Below, in pieces: positions 58,204-64,000 of a stretch of 64,000 bases of DNA (its first letter is position 1; each line of letters starts with the position of its first letter). The notes beneath the pieces are model-generated. The model made no database searches. It had not been told where the DNA came from and saw only the letters and a program-made list of their open reading frames with translations. Source of the stretch: JBEVOS01 sp044226655 (GTDB taxonomy: Bacteria > Pseudomonadota > Alphaproteobacteria > Caulobacterales > Aquidulcibacteraceae); contig JBGAGO010000001.1 of NCBI GenBank assembly GCA_044226655.1, positions 62,001 to 126,000 of the forward strand. The letters are read 5' to 3'. A program made the translations under genes and the position numbers.

Positions 58204-58833
58204 ATCCTCGCCATCATCGTCGATGAAGGCTTCTTCCGCCGTGAAGCCGCCCTCCCAGAACAGGCAGGCGCCGCTTTCGGCCTCGGTCATCTTCCGTCCG
58301 AGATCGCCGCGCGTGATGTAGCGGCCGCGCTCGGCATAGAGGCGCTGATCCTTGGCGTAGAAGCGCACATGATCGCCGTCGATCTCAACGAACCAGCGAT
58401 GATGGCGAAAGCCGATCTCCGGCATCTGGCCTGCGAGCAGACGCGCTTCGAACAGGCGCGCTTTGGCGAAGATTTCGCGCGGCCGCGACGGCGTTTCGAT
58501 GTAGCCGGCCTTCGACACGCGCACCAATTCCGCGGCGACGCCGATGGGATCGCGCACATCTTCCAAGAGGTGCGAGCAGAACGTGTAGTCGAAGAATTTG
58601 TCCGGGAACGGCCAAGGCGGCGCGCACGCATCGTGCACGATCCATGTTTCTGCGGTGAAGCGCCGCTCCATCTCGCCGTCGAGCGCGCCATGAACGTCGC
58701 GCTCTTCGTACGGCTTCAGATCCATCACATGCGTCGCCAGATTGAACGGATGGCGCCCGCCGCCGACATCGAGCACGCGCGCCAAAGGCCGCGTGATCTC
58801 GGCCAATTTCGGAAGATTGGAGCGCAGGATCAT
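58141..58833 (-). CDS. SAM-dependent methyltransferase
   Basis: A 230-residue class I methyltransferase. Motif I is VLDVGGGRHPFNLATHV, a later motif is WPFPDKFFDYTFCSHLLEDV (Methyltransf_11 type), and GYIETPSRPREIF follows. The His-rich HHRWFVEIDG and the long C-terminal part are not typical of the smallest members. The substrate is unknown. Its last few residues (about PSSP) and the TGA stop come from the end of repeat copy C, so its native C-terminus may have been slightly changed. Confidence 0.85.
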   Translation of the reverse strand: MILRSNLPKLAEITRPLARVLDVGGGRHPFNLATHVMDLKPYEERDVHGALDGEMERRFTAETWIVHDACAPPWPFPDKFFDYTFCSHLLEDVRDPIGVAAELVRVSKAGYIETPSRPREIFAKARLFEARLLAGQMPEIGFRHHRWFVEIDGDHVRFYAKDQRLYAERGRYITRGDLGRKMTEAESGACLFWEGGFTAEEAFIDDDGEDLTRYRAETLRALKQAAPSSP

Positions 58834-58931
58834 CGGGGCGGCTTAGCCAGGGCGGCCGCCGAGATCAACGCGGCGGGGTTTCGCCCGCCCCGAGGCCGGC
58901 GCAGAATGCGTTCCGTCCATGGGTGGGATTC

Positions 58932-59501
58932 ATGATCGGCTTTTTCCTCCAGCGCGTGCGCGGGCCCTGGGTGCTGATTGCGGCGATCGTCGCCTACGCC
59001 TACGGCTTCTGGGCGCTCAACATCGCGCCGCAATGGAACGCCATCTCCGCCGCGCAGGGCGGCGTGGACATCCAGGCCCGTCAATTCGTCAGCCCCGCGC
59101 AGGTCGCGGCTGCGCTCGCGCAGATCGACCGCGCCGGCCTGCGCGCCGCGGCGCTGCAATTCTACGCGCTGGATTTTCCGAATTTTACGCTGCTGGGCAT
59201 GGGCGGCGCAGCGCTCATGGCGTTCGGCGTGCGGCGGCTGGGGCTAGCCGCAACGCCGGCGCGCTGGCTGATCGCGCTGCCGCTCTTAGCGGCGGCCGCC
59301 GACGCCATCGAGACCGCCAGCCTTGCGCTTTGCTATCTGATCGGCCCCGCGGGCTTCGTCGATGTCGCCGCCATCGCCATCACGGCGAAGCGGCTCCTGG
59401 CCATGGTCACAGCGCCGCTGGCCTTGCTGCTCTCGCTCGCCGGCCTGTTGTGGTGGCTGCTGCGCCTGATCAGACCTTCCGCTCGACCAACTGACGTTTG
59501 A
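58932..59501 (+). CDS. Four-helix membrane protein, family unknown
   Basis: A 189-residue protein. A first helix (about 8-30) is followed by a 50-residue loop (with FVSPAQVAAALAQIDRAGLRAAAL, likely outside) and three more helices (about 80-100, 108-135, 150-172). I do not recognise a family. Two starts are in frame: GTG 58923 and ATG 58932; I use the ATG. Its 3' end overlaps the convergent sdhB by 32 bp. Confidence 0.68.
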   Translation: MIGFFLQRVRGPWVLIAAIVAYAYGFWALNIAPQWNAISAAQGGVDIQARQFVSPAQVAAALAQIDRAGLRAAALQFYALDFPNFTLLGMGGAALMAFGVRRLGLAATPARWLIALPLLAAAADAIETASLALCYLIGPAGFVDVAAIAITAKRLLAMVTAPLALLLSLAGLLWWLLRLIRPSARPTDV

Positions 59502-60252
59502 TGTCGGCGATGGCTTCGGCGGGATTGAGGCCCTTCGGGCAGACCTGCGCGCAATTCATGATGGTGTGGCAGCGATAGAGCTTGAACGGATCTTCCAGCG
59601 CGTCGAGCCGTTCGCCGGTGCGCTCATCGCGGCTATCGACCAGCCAGCGTTCCGCCTGCAGCAGCGCGGCCGGGCCGAGATAGCGATCGCCATTCCACCA
59701 ATAGGACGGGCAGCTCGTCGAACAGCAGGCGCACAGGATGCACTCGTAGAGCCCGTCGAGTTTCTTGCGGTCCTCTTCGCTCTGGCGCCATTCCTTCTGC
59801 GGCGTCGGCGTATCGGTCTGCAGATAGGGTTCGATCGAGGCGTATTGCGCGTAGAACGTCGTCAAATCGGGCACCAGATCCTTCACGACCGGCATGTGCG
59901 GCAGCGGCGCCACCGTGATCTCGCCCGCCGGCAATTCGTCCATGCCCTTGGTGCACGCCAGCATGTTGCGTCCCGAGACGTTCATCGCGCACGAGCCGCA
60001 CACGCCTTCGCGGCAGGAGCGCCGCAAAGTGAGCGTGGAATCCACCGTGTTCTTGATCGCGAGCAGCGCGTCGAGAACCATCGGGCCGCACTTATCGAGA
60101 TCGACGTCGTAGATATCCCAGCGCGGATTTTCCTTGGTCTCGGGATCGTAGCGATAAATCTTGAACCGCCGCGTCCGCTTGGCGCCCTTCGGCGCCTCAT
60201 GCCGCTTGCCGGCGCGCACCTTGGAGTTCTGCGGCAGAGTGAGCTGGACCAT
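59470..60252 (-). CDS. sdhB: Succinate dehydrogenase iron-sulfur subunit
   Basis: A 260-residue subunit carrying electrons from FAD to quinone. The [2Fe-2S] ligands are in RRSCREGVCGSCAMNVSG and MLACTKG; the [4Fe-4S] cluster in LYECILCACCSTSCPSYWW; the [3Fe-4S] cluster in YRCHTIMNCAQVCPKGLNP. All Cys are present. The start is the ATG at 60252 (MVQLTLPQNS). Its partner sdhA is 2.5 kb upstream, beyond two genes on the other strand, and sdhC/D are not in view, so the operon seems broken compared with the usual sdhCDAB. Confidence 0.96.
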   Translation of the reverse strand: MVQLTLPQNSKVRAGKRHEAPKGAKRTRRFKIYRYDPETKENPRWDIYDVDLDKCGPMVLDALLAIKNTVDSTLTLRRSCREGVCGSCAMNVSGRNMLACTKGMDELPAGEITVAPLPHMPVVKDLVPDLTTFYAQYASIEPYLQTDTPTPQKEWRQSEEDRKKLDGLYECILCACCSTSCPSYWWNGDRYLGPAALLQAERWLVDSRDERTGERLDALEDPFKLYRCHTIMNCAQVCPKGLNPAEAIADIKRQLVERKV

Positions 60253-60336
60253 CGAAATTCCTGAGGATTTTTCGCGCGGGACCGTGCCGAGATGCGCCTT
60301 TCCCGTCAAGGCGACGCAGCGCCGCTGCGCGCCGTT

Positions 60337-60780
60337 TCAGGGCGCCATATCGAGCGTGACGGTGTCTTCCGGCGGCTGCCAGCCCTGCGCTTCAGCGGGC
60401 TGCGGCGGCGCATAGCTCATCGCCCAGGCGAACAGAGCGATCGCCAAGCCGGCGCAGCACAACGTCCAGCCCAAAGCCGCCCAATCATGTCCCTTCCGCG
60501 CGCGCTCGGCCGCACCGTCGGCGCGCTGGCGGCGCAGATCGAGCAGCGCGTAGCCGGCCACGAACAGCAGCGGCGCGACCGCGCCCCAAGCCAGCGCCCG
60601 CGCCGCCGGCCAATGGCTCAGCGCAAGGCCGAACGAGCCGAGCACGAAGGCGCTCAACACGCCGAACTCGAACAGACTCTGCCCGCGATCGCCCAAGGCG
60701 CCGCGGAGCCGTCGGCGCCGCGCCCCAAGTTCAGAAAGCAGCGCCGCGAAATACCCCATCGCCGTGTCGGACTCCCTCAT
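60337..60780 (-). CDS. Small membrane protein next to sdhB
   Basis: A 147-residue protein. It has three hydrophobic segments (about 35-52, 58-76, 99-119), the first preceded by an Arg-rich stretch (GARRRRLRGALG), and ends in a Pro-rich tail. No family is recognised. Two ATG starts are possible (60780 or 60759). It is divergent from the lipid kinase by 22 bp and lies 84 bp upstream of sdhB on the same strand. Confidence 0.65.
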   Translation of the reverse strand: MRESDTAMGYFAALLSELGARRRRLRGALGDRGQSLFEFGVLSAFVLGSFGLALSHWPAARALAWGAVAPLLFVAGYALLDLRRQRADGAAERARKGHDWAALGWTLCCAGLAIALFAWAMSYAPPQPAEAQGWQPPEDTVTLDMAP

Positions 60781-60802
60781 GGCCACGCGAAGACTAGCCT
60801 AG

Positions 60803-61756
60803 ATGGCCCGCGCCGCGGGAGGGGCAAGGGCGGCGGAACCGCGCAACGGCGGTCCGCGTTCCGTCCGCATGTACGAGGCGGTGGCGAATGCGGCGGCGGG
60901 GCAGACCTCCCGCAGCAATCTGACCGATGTCGAACAGCGCCTGCGCGCCGTGCTCGGCGATCGCCTGGGCGCGTTCACCGCCGCCGCGCCCGACGACATC
61001 GAAACCGCGCTGCGCGCCGCCGCTGCACGTAAGCCCGACGCCGTCATCGTGTTGGGCGGCGATGGCACGGCGCGGGCCGCCGCCGAAATCGTGGGCCGCG
61101 CGGGCGTGCCGATCGCGCCCTTGCCCGGCGGCACGATGAACATTCTGCCGAAGAAAGTGTTCGGCGCGCGATCGCTCGAAGACGCGATCGACTCCCTCGC
61201 CGATGCGCAGCCCGGCCATCTGCCCGCCGGCGAGATCGCAGGACGCCTGTTCTTCCTTTCTGCGGCGCTCGGTTTCGCCGGCTCCCTCGCGCGCTTGCGT
61301 GAGACCCAACGCGGCGCCTTCCGCCCGCTCGCCTTCGCCCGCTCCTGGGCCTCGACCACGCAAGCGTTCACGCAATCGATGGCGCATGGCGTGCAATGGC
61401 GCACGCGCGCGCGCCACAAATGGCGGCGCGCCCATACGCTCGTCATCACGGTCGGCTCCGTGAAAGCCGTGATTGATCCGCTGACCGTCGCAGAGGATGG
61501 AATCGGCTTCGAGATCGCCGCCTTGGATTTGCGTCAAGCCGGCGATCTGGCCGAGCTGGGCTATCACGCCATGGCCACGTCGTGGCGCGCAGCCTCTGTG
61601 GTGAAGGTTGTGGAAGCAGCAGCCATCGAGATTGACGCGCCATCGCGCCGCCCGCTTGTGGTGCTCGATGGGGAGCCAGTTCGTTTGCCGGGGTTGAGGG
61701 AGGCGCATTGGATCGCGGAGGCGTGCCCAATTTTGGCGCCGCCGCCCGCGACATGA
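60803..61756 (+). CDS. Diacylglycerol/lipid kinase catalytic-domain protein
   Basis: A 317-residue protein with the DAGK/YegS-like catalytic domain: PDAVIVLGGDGTARAAAE (GGDGT, about 84-92) and ALPGGTMNILPK-type loop (PLPGGTMNILPK). It lacks the long C-terminal half of some members but keeps a beta-sandwich end (LVVLDGEPVRLPG). Such kinases phosphorylate diacylglycerol, ceramide or related lipids. It is followed 10 bp later by a metallophosphoesterase on the same strand, so both are probably one unit. Confidence 0.85.
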   Translation: MARAAGGARAAEPRNGGPRSVRMYEAVANAAAGQTSRSNLTDVEQRLRAVLGDRLGAFTAAAPDDIETALRAAAARKPDAVIVLGGDGTARAAAEIVGRAGVPIAPLPGGTMNILPKKVFGARSLEDAIDSLADAQPGHLPAGEIAGRLFFLSAALGFAGSLARLRETQRGAFRPLAFARSWASTTQAFTQSMAHGVQWRTRARHKWRRAHTLVITVGSVKAVIDPLTVAEDGIGFEIAALDLRQAGDLAELGYHAMATSWRAASVVKVVEAAAIEIDAPSRRPLVVLDGEPVRLPGLREAHWIAEACPILAPPPAT

Positions 61757-61766
61757 GGAGAATGCA

Positions 61767-62531
61767 ATGCGCGCCATCACGATCGCGCAGATCAGCGATT
61801 TGCATTTCGGCGATTCCGATCCGGGCGCCTTGAAGGCGGGACGCGAGGCGCTGATCGCGCTCAATCCCGATGTGGTGGCTGTGTCTGGCGATCTCACGCA
61901 ATCAGGCCGTGAGCGCGAATTCGCCGACGCGGCGGCCTACCTTGCGAGCCTGCCGTTTCCGCTGGTCGTCACGCCGGGCAATCATGACGCGCCGGTGTTC
62001 AACGTGCTGGCGCGCATCTGGAACCCGAAGAAGCGCTTTCTGCGCCTCATGCTCGCCAATAGCTGGAGCGACGGCGAAGCCGGCGTGCGCGTGCGCGCCT
62101 TCGATACGACGCGCGCCATCCAGATGCGGCGCGATTGGTCGCAAGGCGTCTACGATCTGCAGGCGCTTGGCGACACGCTGAGCGAGGGCGGGCGCCTCAT
62201 GCTGGTCGCACATCATCCGCCAATCACGCCGCCGGACGCGCAGGTGGAGAGCGATGCGTATCGCGGCGAACGCGCGCGGCGCTTGATGGCCAAGCACAAC
62301 GGATTGGTTCTGCTGTGCGGCCACACGCACAAATTCTTCGCCGGGCGCTTGGGGCAAGGCGGCCCCCTAACCATCATCGCGCCCTCGCTCGCCTCTTCGC
62401 GCCAACGCGGCGAACGACCGGGCTTCGTGGAAATCCAAGTCGCGCACAACGGCGTCAGCGCCATCCTGCACGCGTATGACGGGCAAGCATTTCGCTCGAC
62501 GGAGCAAGTGACGGTGGATGCGGCGGCTTAG
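61767..62531 (+). CDS. Metallophosphoesterase
   Basis: A 254-residue calcineurin-like phosphoesterase. The dimetal motifs are complete: IAQISDLHFGD (DxH), VAVSGDLTQSG (GD), VTPGNHDAP (GNHD), LVAHHPPITPP (H) and LLCGHTHKFF (GHxH). It probably cleaves phosphodiesters such as UDP-lipid or cyclic nucleotides; the substrate is unknown. It follows a lipid kinase and may be co-expressed with it. Confidence 0.9.
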   Translation: MRAITIAQISDLHFGDSDPGALKAGREALIALNPDVVAVSGDLTQSGREREFADAAAYLASLPFPLVVTPGNHDAPVFNVLARIWNPKKRFLRLMLANSWSDGEAGVRVRAFDTTRAIQMRRDWSQGVYDLQALGDTLSEGGRLMLVAHHPPITPPDAQVESDAYRGERARRLMAKHNGLVLLCGHTHKFFAGRLGQGGPLTIIAPSLASSRQRGERPGFVEIQVAHNGVSAILHAYDGQAFRSTEQVTVDAAA

Positions 62532-62752
62532 GCCTCGGCCAAGTCCAGCCGGCGCTCAATGCGCTCAACACGCGCGTCCAGCCGATCCATGCGCACTTCA
62601 AGACGCGCAAAGTCACGCCGAAGGCCCGCGACCTGTTCCTCGATGGAGCCCAAGCGCCCTTTGATATCCTGCACGTCGTTTTCGACGTTCAGCATTCTGC
62701 GATCGATCCGTCGCAGCAGCTCAAGAACCAGGTTTTCGGCTTCTTCGGCCAT
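62528..62752 (-). CDS. Short coiled-coil protein
   Basis: A 74-residue protein made almost entirely of a heptad pattern: NLVLELLRRIDRRMLNVENDVQDIKGRLGSIEEQV and LRRDFARLEVRMDRLDARVERIE show Leu/Val at a/d positions (quotes shortened: LELLRRIDRRMLNVENDVQ; LDARVERIERRLD). Similar small proteins occur beside toxin-antitoxin or helicase genes in alphaproteobacteria, but none adjoins here. It could be a dimerising adaptor. Its stop overlaps the convergent phosphoesterase stop by 4 bp. Confidence 0.7.
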   Translation of the reverse strand: MAEEAENLVLELLRRIDRRMLNVENDVQDIKGRLGSIEEQVAGLRRDFARLEVRMDRLDARVERIERRLDLAEA

Positions 62753-62793
62753 AGTTCAAGAATATCAGGCGAGGCGCCGGAACACAAGCAGAA

Positions 62794-64000
62794 CTAATAC
62801 ACCCGCTTCTTCGGCGGGAAGGGCTCGATGTCGTTGGTCATCGTGTAGGCGTGGACGGGGCGATAATCGATGCGCGCGCGGCCACTGTCTTCGTCGAGCC
62901 AGGCGAGCGTGTGCTTCATCCAATTGTGGTCGTCACGGTCCGGGAAATCCTCGCGCGCATGTGCGCCGCGGCTTTCGGTGCGGTTCACCGCGCCTTCGAT
63001 CGTGACGATGGCCTGCTGGATGAGATTGTCGAACTCGAGCGTCTCGGCGAGATCGCTGTTCCAGATCATCGAGCGGTCGGTGACGTGGATTTCCGGCAGG
63101 CGCTTCCACACCTCCGCCATGCGGCCGACGCCCTCGGTGAGCAATTCGCCCGTGCGATAGACGGCGCAGGTTTCCTGCATGGCGCGCTGCATGGTTTCGC
63201 GCAATTGCGCCGTCGGCGTCTTGCCCTTGGCGTTGCGATAGCGATCGAGCCGCGCGAGATGCTTGTCGGTCGAATCCTTCGGCAATTCGGCCTGCCGCGC
63301 TTGCTTCTGCAGCGCCTCGCCGCAGCGCAAGCCGACAGCGCGGCCGAACACGACAAGATCGATCAGAGAATTCGAGCCGAGCCGATTGGCGCCGTGCACG
63401 CTGACGCACGCCGCCTCGCCCACGGCCATCAGGCCCGGCACGATCGAATCGGGATCGGCGCCGGCCTTGGTCAGCACCTCGCCGTGAAAATTCGTGGGAA
63501 TGCCGCCCATATTGTAGTGCACGGTCGGCAGCACCGGGATCGGCTGCTTGGTGACGTCGACGCCCGCGAAAATCTTCGCGCTTTCGGAAATGCCCGGCAG
63601 GCGCTCGTGCAGGATCGCCGGATCGAGGTGATCGAGGTGCAGGAAGATGTGGTCCTTGTTCGGACCCACGCCGCGGCCCTCGCGGATTTCGATCGTCATC
63701 GCGCGGCTCACCATGTCGCGCGGCGCGAGATCCTTCACGGTCGGCGCATAGCGCTCCATGAAGCGCTCGCCATTTGAATTGGTGAGATAGCCGCCCTCGC
63801 CGCGCGCGCCTTCCGTGATGAGGCAGCCGGCGGGGAAAATGCCGGTGGGGTGGAATTGCACGAATTCCATATCCTGCAGCGGCAGGCCCGCGCGCAGCAC
63901 CATGGCGTTGCCATCGCCCGTGCAGGTGTGGGCGCTGGTGCAGGAATAATAGGCCCGGCCGTAGCCGCCGGTGGCGAGGATGACGCGCTGCGCGCGGAAG
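62794..64000 (-). CDS. sdhA: Succinate dehydrogenase flavoprotein subunit, N-terminal part cut off
   Basis: The C-terminal 402 residues of SdhA are visible; the N-terminus with the FAD-binding glycine loop and the FAD-linked His lies beyond the right edge. The visible part has GGYGRAYYSCTSAHTCTGDG, EFVQFHPTGIFPAGCLITEG with catalytic residues, ARGEGGYLTN, PTVHYNMGGIPTNFHGEV, VHGANRLGSNSLIDLVVFGR, and the C-terminal cap AWLDEDSGRARIDYRPVH, ending KKRVY. It oxidises succinate to fumarate. It is separated from sdhB by about 2.5 kb holding two oppositely oriented genes and two small ones. Confidence 0.97.
   Translation of the reverse strand, partial: FRAQRVILATGGYGRAYYSCTSAHTCTGDGNAMVLRAGLPLQDMEFVQFHPTGIFPAGCLITEGARGEGGYLTNSNGERFMERYAPTVKDLAPRDMVSRAMTIEIREGRGVGPNKDHIFLHLDHLDPAILHERLPGISESAKIFAGVDVTKQPIPVLPTVHYNMGGIPTNFHGEVLTKAGADPDSIVPGLMAVGEAACVSVHGANRLGSNSLIDLVVFGRAVGLRCGEALQKQARQAELPKDSTDKHLARLDRYRNAKGKTPTAQLRETMQRAMQETCAVYRTGELLTEGVGRMAEVWKRLPEIHVTDRSMIWNSDLAETLEFDNLIQQAIVTIEGAVNRTESRGAHAREDFPDRDDHNWMKHTLAWLDEDSGRARIDYRPVHAYTMTNDIEPFPPKKRVY

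Overview
The window looks like chromosomal backbone of a GC-rich alphaproteobacterium, probably Caulobacterales/Hyphomonadaceae-like (inference). Supporting signs are a ChvI-ChvG two-component system next to nitrogen-type PTS genes, a 180-kDa NAD-dependent glutamate dehydrogenase, ZapE, an RcnB-family protein, short intergenic gaps, many 1-4 bp start/stop overlaps and several GTG or TTG starts. I see no rRNA, tRNA, CRISPR array, insertion sequence or prophage.

Layout. 1-3.9 kb: a leftward block chvI-chvG-EIIA(Man)-HPr-SemiSWEET plus an edge-truncated membrane protein; hprK, usual in this cluster, is absent here. 4-9.6 kb: RcnB-like protein, a TIR protein with about six membrane segments, then mntA-hepT-polA, in which an AMPylating toxin-antitoxin pair overlaps the DNA polymerase I start. 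9.6-15.1 kb: ABC ATPase, aldo/keto reductase and a single-chain biotin-dependent acyl-CoA carboxylase. 15-26 kb: methyltransferase, CHAP amidase, three SDRs, a VapBC-type pair with a perfect palindromic operator, YhhN and EamA membrane proteins, an HxlR regulator divergent from a carboxymuconolactone decarboxylase with two matching operators, rlmN, and a CoA-transferase with apparently permuted halves.

26-36 kb: SpoU methyltransferase, MliC lipoprotein, isoaspartyl peptidase, quinone oxidoreductase, secreted protease, phospholipase C/DUF4332 fusion, DUF262-DUF1524 (GmrSD-like) nuclease, murI with a VanX-like dipeptidase, and an MBL-fold protein that has lost its metal ligands. 36-47 kb: DUF1800-DUF1501 pair, DUF3108, rsmB, AraC regulator, VOC protein, rpe-heparinase-purH. 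47-64 kb: NAD-GDH behind a 391-bp leader with stable hairpins, AI-2E exporter, HerA-like ATPase, zapE, acyltransferase, and sdhA and sdhB separated by a lipid kinase and a phosphoesterase.

Two palindromic repeat types stand out. One is a pyrimidine/purine-rich element in three diverged copies (23.0, 25.8 and 58.1 kb). The other is a set of palindromes with an A-rich bulge between outer and inner arms, occurring as adjacent pairs (31.8-31.95 kb and 46.56-46.66 kb). Repeat ends supply the stop codon of three genes and encode the C-terminus of the acyltransferase. Defence-like genes (TIR-TM, MntA-HepT, VapBC, DUF262/DUF1524) are scattered, not grouped in an island.
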